From Oscheius onirici (taxonomy: Eukaryota > Nematoda > Chromadorea > Rhabditida > Rhabditidae): a stretch of 64,000 nucleotides of DNA. Under the pieces are notes generated by a model, which ran no database searches, was not told where the DNA came from, and saw nothing but the letters and a program-made list of their open reading frames with translations. Positions within the stretch are counted from its first letter, which is position 1. Each line of letters begins with the position of its first letter. The stretch lies in NCBI GenBank assembly GCA_932521025.1, contig OW051469.1:7514398-7578397 (forward strand). The letters run 5' to 3'. Shown here one piece after another: positions 1 to 11,159 of the stretch. A program made the position numbers and the translations under genes.

Positions 1-2889
1 CACAAACTCCAAGATTAGTTAAAACGGAACCCCAGTCTTTGCTGAATATGTTCCGTAACTGAAAAATATTTCAAGTCACACTTAAACTTTTGTTATACTT
101 GATCCAGTGGAATGTATTTCTTGGTGTGGAAACGTCGGTTCAACACAAACTAAAAAAATTCGTTTGATAAGTGAAACAAAATACCTGATGGAAATACTCG
201 TTTCCCACAGTCTTGCTGGTAGTCAGAAGGATCATCAGATGAGGAGAACCTTCAATTGATTCTGTTAGCCGATCAAGGCAAAGTCTCTGACGGTATTCAT
301 CTTCATCTTGTGTGAAGAACTAAACGCTACTGTAAATTTGAAGTATGGGCAAAGATACCATAAATACTTTCGTGAAACAGTAAAAGAATACTCTCGGAAA
401 AGATTTTGAAGCACGTTTATGATCATAACTGATAGTGGCTCCTTCTTCGGCAAAAAAGTATTCAATAAAGATGGTTTCTGTTTTTAAACGATTCAGGAGA
501 GCTTCTTCAATTCTGATTATGCAGTCAGCGGGGAGGAACTCTTTCAATCTCTGAGTCTCTATTATGCTCCAAAAACGATTTTTCCAACCAATAAATATAC
601 CAGAAGTGATCCAAATTCCAAGAAACTATCGATGGATTTGATAAACAGATCCGCTGCTCGCTGCAAATTGAGACAGATTCATTTGATACCTTGATGGAAC
701 CTCAATGTATTGTGAAAAACTGTCTCGGGTTGCTGGATATAAGTGGAGATAAATAATTAGCGTGAAAAATATTTCTCCTCTTTGAAAGTGTACCTACAAA
801 AATTAAAGACCGCCTAAAGATCAACTCACACTTTTCGAATATTCGAAAAGGAGCCCGAAAAAAAAATCACTTCTTATCGAGAGATTTTCAAGGGTCAGTT
901 TGAACTTCACCCGATCGTTTCCGGATTTCAAGTAGCACCCATATAGCTGGGCCACGCAATAGTCCATCAAAGCGTACTGAACGGCTATTGTGAGAAAAAT
1001 TTACATACCTCCGAGTTAGTGACACGAGAGCCTATATAATGGGCCGCCACAAAAGCCATGTAGAGGTCGTGATCGCAATCGTCATATCTTTCTTCAAATG
1101 AGCTCCTTAACTCGTCGTCGTAATTAATCGTTTCAACTTGGAATCCAACGTTTCTCGGTAGGAGCTTCTGAACAGATTCAAGCGTATGTACCTATATTCT
1201 CAAGTTCGTTTCAAAAATTGGAGCGAACCACAGAAACCGGGATTTTTTTGGTTTTCGCCTCTTGGGTAGTTTGTAAAGCAAAAATACAGGAAAGGCAAAA
1301 GTTGAATTGTTGCTGTAGAATCGCCTCACCAAATTTTCCCATTTTTTTTGTTTTGAACGTACTGGAAACATCCCTTGTAAGGCGAATGGCAGTACAGCTA
1401 AAATCTTGAAAAGTCTATAGACAGGCTTAAGATGTTTACGACCAATAAGCGTTTTCTGCAATATTCGTCAGGAAAGATGTAAATTTATAGGTTACATATG
1501 TTGGCCAGATAGCGGCATATATTATCATGTAATGTCGTGCAGAAGTTGATGGACAATAGTATTGCTTTTGAGTATTTTTGCCAGCAGCACTGTTCAAGAT
1601 GAACTTTCTTGTAGCAGCGAACACCTTGGCTCTGAGTTCTAGTTCAATCTGAACGAATACAAAAAGTCGAACAAAAGGACGCATCACTTACCCATGTGTT
1701 TTGCAGCTTCCGTAGTTGTTTGGCAGGATAGTTATTTCCCCAAATGTCTGAGGCTTGATGCAAACATTCCGGCACGAAATGGGCTCCGGGATTGGTTTGT
1801 ACGAAACAAATTAGCAGATTACAGTAATCCTACAAAATCATAGCAGCTTGGACAAAATGAAACGAGCCTCAATTACAGGATGAATCGTCTTGGGAAGGAT
1901 CTCCCATTCTGCCTCATGATTGACCAACTGCGTTATAGCGCACAGTGTACTTTCAACAGCACGGTTTACCTTTGAGAAAGCTTGATAAGTTGTACATCGC
2001 AGGTGTTTCTGAACCTTTTGTACTGATACACAATAGCATGAACTCACCAAATATATGAGAATGATTTGGGCAGACGTACTGAAAACTTCTTGGTACGGTT
2101 CTTTTAATTGTGACGAAGACAATATCCATTTTCTCACTTCGGTATAATCATCAAACTATATTTCACACGTTTCTTTTTGCTCAATTTGACTTTTCACCTG
2201 AAAAATCCTGACAATTATTCTTCGCCACAACCAATTGTATTCTTCTAACGAGATCTAAAAATGGATGTCTAAATTAAAGCGTTATTTATACCATGTAGGG
2301 ATTTTTCATTGTCGTCGAACTTTGGTGGTATGATCCAGATTTAGAGCACGTTTCGAAACACCATTCTGTTCCGTACAAGTGGGGAACAGCTACTTTGCTT
2401 ATTTTGACTGACTTGTCTGACGTATAATCAGAACTTTTTAGTGTGATCCATTCGTCTTTGTCCACTAACGGCTTATGCTCAAAATGAATCTTATTTGAAT
2501 CATGAAAAAACATACGATAAGAAGTGTTTTTGCACCATCTTGTTCGAAGGAAACATCTGGGGTTTCTTGTGAACGAGAGAGGCCGTCAACAAAAGAATGC
2601 TTTGTGTGTGTGTGCTGACTGTCGTTATCTCTTTCCTCGGCTTTCCTAGCTCTTAACAATTCCGGAAAATCTGAGACTTCAAAAAGCTTGGACAGCTAAA
2701 AGGTGATTTTAATTAGAAAACGATTAAAAACATTACCAATTGATTCATTTTCAGGACATCACTATCCGATTCATAAAATGGTGCTCGGAACTCACTCAAA
2801 TCTTCTTCGTCATCGCTTTCAATGAAAAAACTAGTTGACGTAGAACTAGCATCGCTTGAAGCGTCGGAACTGTCATCGTTCTCTTTCAT
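1..2889 (-). CDS. Gamma-tubulin complex component, probably GCP5-like (partial, multi-exon)
   Basis: Minus-strand exons can be chained from an acidic Ser-rich N terminus (ATG at 2889, SSDASSDASSTSTS) through short introns, for example 2736-2700 and around 2060-2020, and off the left edge. The middle exons carry TTYQAFSKVNRAVES, then EILPKTIHPVIEARFIL. A distal exon at about 300-540 carries FLPADCIIRIEEALLNRLK and IEYFFAEEGA. These patterns resemble the T-Y-Q-A-F block and the helix pair before the GRIP2 motif in human TUBGCP5, in the same order. Such proteins sit in gamma-tubulin ring complexes that nucleate microtubules at centrosomes. The match is from memory of the family and is weak between blocks. 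The exons at 1010-1190 and 1190-1430 are not securely assigned. An unrelated cytosolic protein remains possible. The C-terminal GRIP2 domain would lie outside the window. Confidence 0.45.
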
Positions 2890-3168
2890 CGGACTTGTTA
2901 TGAGCTTGAACCCTACTTGCAATTAGTAGGGAGTGTTGCTGTGTGCCAGCGATTGATTTCAACAGCTGTAAACGGCTTTATCAGCGGCATGTTGGGTAAA
3001 TAGCCTGGCATCATGCCAGGTTGTTGCCTTTGCTGATTTTGTTGCTTGCAAAGGTACCGGCAATCTATTCTTTGGCCGTGTTTTTTTTTCAAAGGTGCGA
3101 GAGACTACCCCCGACAATCAGACGATCAATCGGTGTCAAGTCGTTGTAGCAAGTCATCGTCACAAAGT

Positions 3169-5167
3169 TTATTCTTCCTTTTGTTCTTTTCTCTCTCTTC
3201 CGAACTTATGAATTATACTTTTTAGACAACTAACGGTATAAAATATAATCAACAACAGTGGGGAGCATACAAGTAAGATAAAACCAAGGCAATCTAAAGA
3301 GTAAATTTGGAAGAAATTCAATTTCAGGGTTGGTAGCTGCAAATGATCCATAGGACCGTATTCACATAGAAGTCGTGTCCAGTGCAAGGCGGTTTGCCTG
3401 TAGTCTTCGTCTTTGCCCTTCAAAACATCGGCCGCCAGGGAAGCCTTTTTCGCAATTGGGCTGAAATGATAAATGATCAGAAAATCATCAATCTACCTGT
3501 CGGTTTTAAGAAGCTGATCCAAGGCGGGCACCAAATGGGCTTTTGATATGTCTGTCCGGGAGATCATTATTGCGAGACCGAGTCTGGCTGAAAAAGAGAA
3601 TTTCGACGGAAACTCAAAATGTGTACCTGAATTTTTGGCATTGATGTACTGATCAGCGAATAGCGGTATAGTTATCAGCGGCTTTCCACGGAAAGCTGCC
3701 TCCAACAACGAGTTCATTCCAGCGTGGGTTATGAAGCCTTTCACGCGCGGATCTCCTGAAATCAGAGACTGAACAAAGGAAAAAAGCCTAACCTAAAATG
3801 TCGGTCTGCGGCCACCAATCATTTGTAATGACGTTCGGATACTTCTTCAAAGGAATCGAATCATTCTCGCAGCTGCTTTCGTATTTCCACAAGAATGTGA
3901 CATCGGGGAAATGAGCAAACGACTCCAGAATCTCTGAGTAAATCTAATTTCTAAATAAAAATAAAACAAAATACCTATTTTCATCGATAGCGGCATAGTG
4001 CATGCTTGCACAAAGGATCCGAACGACACAAAAATGGTCGACTCTCGTAATTCCAAAATTTCCGTCATTTCCGTAGAAAGAGGCTTGGGTGGACGGACAT
4101 TTGTGCCTCCTACGTACTGTATCATGTTCGTTTTGAGTCTTGGAGATTCAGTGAACTCGTTCGTGTTTGTAAAAATCACGCCGCTCCGTTTCTGCAATTA
4201 TTTTTCCTATAAAAATCTATGAAAAAATACCTTGTAGATCTCATTGATATCAGGCAAATTCGGATAATGCTTCCTGAAGATTTCGTGCAACAAAGCTACG
4301 TCTTCTTTCAGATGAAAATGTAATTCAATCGTTGTCCTCAAATTAATGAGCCTTTCGAAGAAAGTCATCTCTCCGTCCATGCTGCTGACAAAATCTGAAG
4401 TATTTGTCATACATTTTTTCCAATTAGAAACACCTGGCACAAAGCTTGGAAAATAAGGAATTCCGGTCAAAGGATAGTGATGACCAATAACTCCCAAAGC
4501 AGCAGCGACAATGTTAGCCTTGATTCCAAGAATCTAAAGTTTTGATAACTTTGAAAAATTGTTACAAAACCTCGAAGAGAGCAATTCCACCCAGCTCGAA
4601 AGTTTCCAAGACGCCAAGATCAAACTTTTCGTTAATTAGGAAATCCATCATTTCCTTGTCCTCCAACAGTCCTTTATAAATATTACCGGTGGTGTTTATA
4701 AAAGTTCTCCAGACGATCCACGGCATTGACATACCCGTCGGCGCAGGAGTCGTCCAGAATTGGGGTTTCTTGATACTGAAAATGAATTTATAGCGAAGCA
4801 AAAAAGGGATTTTGATAAATTTCGCTACAAAAATTAAAAAAAAATTAACGCGAAAGGAGCCACTTTTAGTCTTACTCCATAGTTTTCCAATCCTCCACAT
4901 TGACGTATTTTGAGTGGTAGACAATTCTCTTCACATTTGGATTGGAAGTGCCGATTGGATCGACCTGATCATCAACAACCGGAGAGAAAATAGTCTGAGA
5001 ACGTTGTTCTAGAATGTTTTAAACAACCATACCACATCGTGACCGTCCGCAACATAAAGATCTGCCAAATTTCCAAGGAATCGAATATGGCTAACACCGA
5101 CTGTCGGATTGTAAATTAATATTTTCCCGGCAAATGTCGCAGAAATAAAAATCAAAAGGAGAAACAT
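3169..5167 (-). CDS. UDP-glucuronosyltransferase (UGT family, GT1)
   Basis: Transfers glucuronic acid or glucose from a UDP-sugar to small lipophilic molecules in the ER lumen; nematodes use large families of these for detoxification. The start at 5167 gives a signal peptide (MFLLLIFISATFAGK), followed by the N-terminal UGT pattern HIRFLGNLADLYVADGHDV. About eight exons follow, separated by short introns (first one 5034-4997). The UDP-binding signature appears at about 3730-3610 as FITHAGMNSLLEAAFRGK followed by PLFADQYINA; it includes the conserved His and the D-Q pair. The last exon has DHLQLPTLKLNFFQIYSLD, one membrane segment (about GFILLVCSPLLLIIFYTV) and a short basic cytosolic tail with lysines near the end (EQKEE), an ER-retention-like pattern. 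The reading frame appears intact across exons. An acceptor-like ttttcag sits about 40 bases upstream of the ATG. Confidence 0.95.
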
Positions 5168-6795
5168 CGATAAGATAGTCGGACGACAATGGTATAAACA
5201 GAGTCTGAAAATTGAATAAGGAAGGTCTTTTGTTGATCAGTTACCGGTTGAAGATGTCTATTTTGTAGATGTCGACAAATAGGTCTAGAGATGGATAATT
5301 GGAGTAGGAAGTACCCTATGACAACAAAGGCGAAACAGTAGGACAGACTTATCAATCGTTCAATAAGATTGATACTCAAGGGCAATAACGCAGGGTAAAA
5401 ACAAGAATTTCTACTTTTTGATCTTTTATCGAATTCAGGTTTTCTTTGAAGTAGAAAACTGATTACAAACCAATGGGAAACTGACAGCCGTTGTTAGTAC
5501 CATAACCTTATCGTTCTGAACGAAACTAGATGGTTAGAGACAAAATCTCGCGGTCCAAAATCTCAAAAAGAAAGTCTAAAAAGTATGCCTATACCTCTTT
5601 TTAGAAGAGCCATTGAAGTCGGTTAATAATTAAAATTCGCTTTTTTAGCTTCAGTTTCCGGTCATTCTACATTTCATAGCGTCTTCATTCATTCGTCAAC
5701 AGCTTCTTCTCTTCGAGATCGAGAATCAGTGTCCTCATTCTAATTTATTCTGTTCGTATAGCCGCGTGGGGTCAGAGTCTGGTTGCCAGGAAGAGGTGTT
5801 CAAGGGGATCAGTCACCCAGAACAAGCTGGTCTCCTTTCCCTCCAGAATGTTTGCACTCTCACTTTTCTTTCTGTAGTAGCCGGGGCTTTCTTCACACCT
5901 TCCGGTTGACCTGTCACATCTCCCTCCTTTGCCTCGTTTTGACACAATAGTCGTTTTTGGATTGACATCTCACACGTCCTTCAGGTTTCGATTCACTGGA
6001 CAAGGTACCTTCACACCTCAATTACCGTGAACGACCTTTCCCTTTACTGTCCACACCCCGACTTTCACCCTCACCTGTGGAATCCGCCCTCGGGCTGTAA
6101 ACAGTCAGGATTTCACTCGTTCCATTGTTCCACATAAAGCATCCTCGCCCTCTTCCCTTCCTGCGATTAGCCAACTTGCGCAATGTCTTGAAAGCAAGAG
6201 ACTGTGAGTGAATCCAGTCTTTTCTCCTCGCATTCTTCCGCTCTCGCCCATCACAACCTGATAATTTGCATGCCAAGGACACAAGACAATCTGTCAGCCA
6301 TTCTTAGGGGCTATAACACGGCTATTCCTTTCGATGAGTTTCGTTTGGTTTAAGACCAAAATGGTGTGTTCTTTGCGAGAAAAAGAGGCTTCTTCCCCCA
6401 TTTGGGACTAGTCACAGTAGTGCGAGAAAACCTTCAAACTACCCGTTCAAAATGTTCTCTTGTATCACATCCAACAAAATAACAAAAGAGAAAAGAGCAA
6501 ATGTCTGGAACTGTCATTCAGTATCTTGATCTACTTAAAAACATTCTATCATTATCATTCATACAACTTTTTTTCCGGGTTTCATAACTGCTTGAAACAA
6601 TTTACATCTCTTCTTCAAAAGGAAGCTACACTTTTGACAGATTCTCCTTACGTCATAGTCGCTCTTATTCACTAAAGCAAACAGTCTTGCAAATCCAGTC
6701 TTGCAATTTGACCAGATCGAAATGTTTCCTTCCGCCATTTCTCAGTTTCACAGTTCACGTTCAGTTCGTCTCCAATCACCCTCCATCGTTAAGGG
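5168..6795. other. Intergenic, divergent promoter region
   Basis: This spans the gap between the UGT start (minus) and the secreted PAN-like gene (plus). It is pyrimidine-rich on the plus strand around 5700-6050. Only short ORFs without splice or family support are present, including an 86-codon Arg-rich minus frame at 6022-6282, which is rejected. No RNA gene or repeat was recognised. Confidence 0.5.
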
Positions 6796-7553
6796 ATGAT
6801 CCTCCGATTAGCACTTCTACTGCTTGTTTCCTCCACTTGGGCAAAAGATGGACCAGGTTTCGGCTTTTTATACGATAGAAACGCGAAGTTTAGCTGGCTG
6901 CCGAGTGAGGATTGATATTCTCGATGGAGGAGAGCTCACAGAGGGACTGAGGGCACTTTTTAAAGAGACACAGTCATCTTTGAGTCCTCAGGACTGTGCG
7001 TTGACGTGCTTTCACAAAAAGTGTGATGTAAGTTCTTGAAATACGAGAGAGGATAATAAAAATATTCCTAGGTAGCCAATTTCCACGCTTCTCAGCGTGC
7101 TTGTCAGTTTACTAGCGACTCGGCCTCTTCCTCTTTTTCAACTGTCAGCTGTAACAGATTCGTAGCGGAACCCACTGCAACCAACAACGGAGACGCAGAT
7201 CGAATCGCGAGGTTTTGTATCAGATGTTCGGGTACTCTTTTTTATTTTTTCAAGATAATAGAAAAGTTTTAGAGAGTGAGAGAAGGCCAATTAGTGGAAA
7301 CAGAGCCAGAAGCCAGTTGACGAAAAGAATCAAAATCAAAATTCCATTGAAATCCGAAGGGACAAACACGTCGATTCATAGATCTGCCTCGAGAGCCAGG
7401 AAACCCATGAAAATCACAAGTGTGTTTTATATGATTTTTGATCCTTCTTGTTGGTTTTGTCTGAAAATCTATGAATTCTAGAAATCCAACAACAACGAAC
7501 GCCGCAAATTCAACGATTTGTGGTCGAAACTCCAGGAGGAAACTTTTCTGTAA
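6796..7553 (+). CDS. Small secreted Cys-rich protein with PAN/Apple-like module
   Basis: Five exons are needed to keep the frame. The introns lie at about 6853-6889 (37 bp), 7027-7070, 7231-7274 and 7422-7482. The start at 6796 gives a signal peptide (MILRLALLLLVSSTWA). The mature part holds a cysteine module reading DCALTCFHKKCD, then ACQF, then SCNRFVAEP and ARFCIRC. This is the C-x3-C-x5-C spacing of PAN/Apple domains followed by a C-x2-C end. The tail is basic (RRPISGNRARSQLTKRIK) and ends ...WSKLQEETFL. The same module, including the xVAxEP...FCxxC end, occurs in the Pro/Gln-rich gene at 14824-17152. The two genes are therefore paralogous in this region. Together with the collagens between them they suggest a cuticle or matrix role. 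The biochemical function is not known. Confidence 0.75.
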
Positions 7554-8355
7554 GTTTCTAACAATGGGCGCTCGAAACGTGGAAAACTTTTTGTGTGAAG
7601 CATTTCGGGAGTTTTCAATACACTTGTACACAAGTTATTAACCAAGATATTAAGCGAAGCATTGCAATTCTGTCTCAGTCGAACTTATCAATTTTTTGGC
7701 ATTCTGTCCTTCAGAACATTTGTTGACGAACATCTCTATACTCGAAATGTAGAAATCTATATATCTGTAGTATTTTCAATGGGATTTCTCTAAGCAGTTC
7801 CTCGGCGCTTCTTATTACTCTATAACTCTGTTCGTAACCTCAAAATATGTCAGAAGAGTTTAAGTCATACCCTTTTCGTACAGCTCTCTCGCCAGCCGAT
7901 GCGTCTCAAATTCAGCGGACCGCGTCTGGGCAAAGCCGGTCGAAGTCGTTCCAAATATTCAGATCGGTTTGTTTGCTTTCTCCCGCTCCCAATTCGTAAC
8001 ATCCTAGATTTTACCAAGGAAGTGTGACGAATAAGCGACGCGGAAGTGGTATAGTGAAGAGATGATCTCGTTCCCCAAACGGCTCCGTTCCTCCCTCTCA
8101 GGTTCTCCTTTGCTGACACATTCCGCCCGGTTTTTACGCTCAAATCTTGTTGTTTGTATAAAGTTCTATTGAAGAAGGTCAAGTAAAGACTCTCTATTGT
8201 TATGGGGTCATGACCGTAAATAGTCACAACTATCGAGAGTGCTTCTTTTGGTAATGATGTCGTTTCGCGCAGGGGCAACCTCAACCGGTCTTGAACCTCG
8301 TTTGCAAAGCTTTTGCCATCTTGAAGCTGTTGGGTGTAAAATGACCATCAAGAGG
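7554..8355. other. Intergenic upstream of collagen 1
   Basis: No gene is supported here. A 139-codon minus-strand frame at 7865-8284 is Arg/Ser-rich without domain or splice support and is rejected. The part next to the collagen is a promoter: about 60 bases upstream of the ATG share blocks (GTAAAATGACC, TATAAAAG, CAATTGGGT or CAAATTGGGT) with the promoter of the mirror-image collagen. Confidence 0.45.
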
Positions 8356-8363
8356 TATAAAAG
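8356..8363 (+). promoter_or_regulatory. TATA box of collagen 1
   Basis: TATAAAAG lies 42 bases upstream of the ATG at 8398. The same octamer lies 36 bases upstream of the second collagen's ATG on the other strand (11132-11139). It sits within a short conserved promoter block while the surrounding bases differ between copies. Confidence 0.7.
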
Positions 8364-8394
8364 GGAGTCAATTGGGTCGAGTAGCAATCACACC

Positions 8395-9439
8395 GAGATG
8401 TCTCGAAGCATTGCGACAGCGGCAGCCTTCTTGGCGGGAGCGTCGATGGTAGCTACTCTCTGCTACGTGGCCTTCCTCGTCAACGACATCAATTCCTTCT
8501 ACGACGATGCCATGAAGGATCTGAGCGAATTCCGAGACCTCTCCAATGCTGCCTGGAGGGACATGATGCCCGATGCTCACGAACTTCTCCGAGCTCCCAG
8601 AGCCATCCATAGAAACAAGAAGCGTCAGTCTCAATGCAACTGTGGTCCTCAGCCAAGCAACTGCCCGGCTGGACCTCCTGGACCCCCTGGGCAGGATGGA
8701 GAAAAGGGAGAAGACGGTCAACCTGGTCAGCCGGGTAAAAGTGGACCTTCTGGAACATCTTCCGGTGCTATAGAAGGATCTCAGGATTGCATCAAGTGTC
8801 CAGCTGGACCTGCTGGTATGTTTTTTTATTGAATATAATAACTGTCTTTAAGGCCCTCCTGGACCCGATGGTGAAGCTGGATCTGCTGGTCCGGATGGTA
8901 ATCCTGGAGCTCCTGGATCTGCTTCTGGAACTGGTCCAGCCGGTCCTCCTGGTCCCGCTGGAGACGCCGGAGCTGACGGCCAGCCCGGACAACCGGGTTC
9001 ACCTGGACCTGCTGGTGCCCCCGGAAAGAGAGGAAAGGGACAACCTGGACCTGCCGGACCCGCTGGGCCTGCTGGTGCCCCAGGACAGAACGGCCAGCCA
9101 GGCCAAGGAGGGGGACAAGGACCTGCTGGATCCCCTGGACCTGCCGGTCCCGCCGGAAACCCTGGTGCACCTGGAAATGACGGTCAGCCAGGAGCTCCTG
9201 GACAATCTGGAGGTCCTGGAAGTGAGTCAATCTTATCTTTTTTTGATAGCTTTCGATTCAGATGATGCCGCCTACTGCCCTTGTCCTCCTCGTGGTGGAG
9301 CTCCTCCTCCCTCTGCTCCCGTCACTGGCGGACAACAGACTGCCGGTTACAAACACGCTCGTCGTGTTCGCAAGCCTCACGGTTTCAGCAAACGTGTTGT
9401 CGCTGTCAAGCACTAAACCAAAGAATAAAATGTTCACTC
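8395..9439 (+). repeat. Left arm of a 1,045 bp inverted repeat (collagen 1)
   Basis: Every position compared in this arm equals the complement of 19493 minus that position, so it pairs with 10054-11098 with no indel. Introns match too, including the T7 run in intron 1. Identity stops three bases before the ATG on one side and just past the AATAAA on the other. Confidence 0.93.
8398..9416 (+). CDS. Nematode cuticle collagen, copy 1
   Basis: Structural protein of the exoskeleton, secreted by the epidermis. Three exons; introns at about 8818-8853 and 9221-9261. The layout is typical of cuticle collagens. Residues 1-30 form a hydrophobic membrane-anchor or signal segment ([20 protein letters not shown]). 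RNKKR at 72-76 is a dibasic processing site of the subtilisin type. A Cys cluster (QCNCG...NCP, about residues 80-89) precedes a first Gly-X-Y block, then CIKCP, then a long Gly-X-Y block. A short Cys motif (AAYCPCPPR) and a basic tail ending RVVAVKH close the protein. An in-frame upstream ATG at 8239 is ignored because the TATA box lies between it and 8398. AATAAA at 9424-9429 follows the stop. The gene body is one arm of a perfect inverted repeat with copy 2. Confidence 0.97.
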
Positions 9440-9566
9440 CATATTTTTCTCATTGTCGATCAGTCCATAAACGAGTCCAATCGGTCAGTCTGTCCTTGGG
9501 AGATCAGTCTGCCAAAACTTCACTCAGATCCGGTCCTTTTGCCGCCGGCCTCTTCCTTCTCGAAAT

Positions 9567-9981
9567 ATGGCTAGGTATCACTTGGCAGTTTTCTTATTTC
9601 TGATATTCGTAACTGTGATGAGGTAAGAGATGTGTTTTTCTGAAAATTTCTCATAGATGTGCCCCAGTGTCTACAGAAGATAGAGAAACTCGCGTGAGAC
9701 AGTTTGATCTACCCAGAACTGCCCCTACAGCTAGAATCATCTCACTTTCTCAGAAACTTACCAACAAGAACGGACCGAAGAATTTATTGAGAGATAAAGT
9801 ACGTTCTGAACTTCGTTATTATAGGTCGTTTCAGGCCGGATCCTTTGATAACTTTGAAGCTTTCGAAGGGCTGGATGAAAATGAAGGGGCTAAAGATAGG
9901 GTAGCAAAGAGACCTCGCCAGCAAAACAACAAGGAACGAAATGTTGGAGTGTTCTTCCCAGAAGATGAAATCCCTGAGTAG
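9567..9981 (+). CDS. Small secreted basic protein in the loop between the collagens
   Basis: Three exons with introns at about 9623-9656 and 9799-9835 (both under 40 bp) give a protein of about 115 residues. It has a clear signal peptide (MARYHLAVFLFLIFVTVMRC). The mature part begins APVSTEDRETRVRQFDLP and contains clusters of basic residues (LRDK, RVAKRPRQQNNKER) and an acidic end (FFPEDEIPE). A neuropeptide-like or matrix protein is possible, but no repeated amidation (G-K/R) sites are seen. I do not recognise the family. It lies wholly inside the 614 bp loop between the collagen arms, is transcribed in the same direction as collagen 1, and its stop is 95 bp from the stop of collagen 2, which faces it. 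Confidence 0.7.
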
Positions 9982-10053
9982 ATAGTCTAACACATAGACG
10001 TCCTGTGAAGTAATTTGAAAAAAAAGTGTGTATTATAACGCGAAATGTATTGA

Positions 10054-11098
10054 GAGTGAACATTTTATTCTTTGGTTTAGTGCTTGACAGCGACAACACG
10101 TTTGCTGAAACCGTGAGGCTTGCGAACACGACGAGCGTGTTTGTAACCGGCAGTCTGTTGTCCGCCAGTGACGGGAGCAGAGGGAGGAGGAGCTCCACCA
10201 CGAGGAGGACAAGGGCAGTAGGCGGCATCATCTGAATCGAAAGCTATCAAAAAAAGATAAGATTGACTCACTTCCAGGACCTCCAGATTGTCCAGGAGCT
10301 CCTGGCTGACCGTCATTTCCAGGTGCACCAGGGTTTCCGGCGGGACCGGCAGGTCCAGGGGATCCAGCAGGTCCTTGTCCCCCTCCTTGGCCTGGCTGGC
10401 CGTTCTGTCCTGGGGCACCAGCAGGCCCAGCGGGTCCGGCAGGTCCAGGTTGTCCCTTTCCTCTCTTTCCGGGGGCACCAGCAGGTCCAGGTGAACCCGG
10501 TTGTCCGGGCTGGCCGTCAGCTCCGGCGTCTCCAGCGGGACCAGGAGGACCGGCTGGACCAGTTCCAGAAGCAGATCCAGGAGCTCCAGGATTACCATCC
10601 GGACCAGCAGATCCAGCTTCACCATCGGGTCCAGGAGGGCCTTAAAGACAGTTATTATATTCAATAAAAAAACATACCAGCAGGTCCAGCTGGACACTTG
10701 ATGCAATCCTGAGATCCTTCTATAGCACCGGAAGATGTTCCAGAAGGTCCACTTTTACCCGGCTGACCAGGTTGACCGTCTTCTCCCTTTTCTCCATCCT
10801 GCCCAGGGGGTCCAGGAGGTCCAGCCGGGCAGTTGCTTGGCTGAGGACCACAGTTGCATTGAGACTGACGCTTCTTGTTTCTATGGATGGCTCTGGGAGC
10901 TCGGAGAAGTTCGTGAGCATCGGGCATCATGTCCCTCCAGGCAGCATTGGAGAGGTCTCGGAATTCGCTCAGATCCTTCATGGCATCGTCGTAGAAGGAA
11001 TTGATGTCGTTGACGAGGAAGGCCACGTAGCAGAGAGTAGCTACCATCGACGCTCCCGCCAAGAAGGCTGCCGCTGTCGCAATGCTTCGAGACATCTC
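10054..11098 (-). repeat. Right arm of the 1,045 bp inverted repeat (collagen 2)
   Basis: Reverse complement of 8395-9439; the symmetric coordinates sum to 19493. The translations of both strands and several frames of the two arms are identical. The spacer is 614 bp (9440-10053). Confidence 0.93.
10077..11095 (-). CDS. Nematode cuticle collagen, copy 2 (identical to copy 1)
   Basis: Encodes the same protein as the collagen at 8398-9416: hydrophobic N terminus, RNKKR site at residues 72-76, Cys-bounded Gly-X-Y blocks, AAYCPCPPR and a basic tail. The intron positions and sequences are also the same. The two genes are convergent, tail to tail. The promoters are related but have drifted: copy 2 has GAAAGTACGACACACTGAG before its ATG where copy 1 has GTCGAGTAGCAATCACACCGAG, and its TATA box is 6 bp closer. 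The pattern of diverged promoter and identical body fits recent gene conversion between older paralogs better than a fresh copy of a whole locus, although an assembly effect is possible. Confidence 0.96.
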
Positions 11099-11131
11099 AG
11101 TGTGTCGTACTTTCTGCCACCCAATTTGCTT

Positions 11132-11139
11132 CTTTTATA
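11132..11139 (-). promoter_or_regulatory. TATA box of collagen 2
   Basis: TATAAAAG on the minus strand, 36 bases upstream of the ATG at 11095. It mirrors the TATA box of copy 1 but lies outside the identical arm. Confidence 0.65.
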
Positions 11140-11159
11140 GTCTTGGAGGGGTCATTTTA

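Noticed and set aside
7865-8284. 139-codon minus ORF upstream of collagen 1
   Set aside because: No domain, odd composition, and it overlaps the probable promoter.
8239-8832. 197-codon frame starting well upstream of collagen 1
   Set aside because: The collagen start at 8398 follows the TATA box at 8356 and matches the start of the identical copy; the upstream part is promoter in the other copy.
8792-9230. Long antisense frames across the Gly-X-Y region of collagen 1 (and their mirrors at 10263-10701)
   Set aside because: GC-rich collagen codons leave all frames open; the frames are Gln/Ser/Arg-rich shadows and have no introns.
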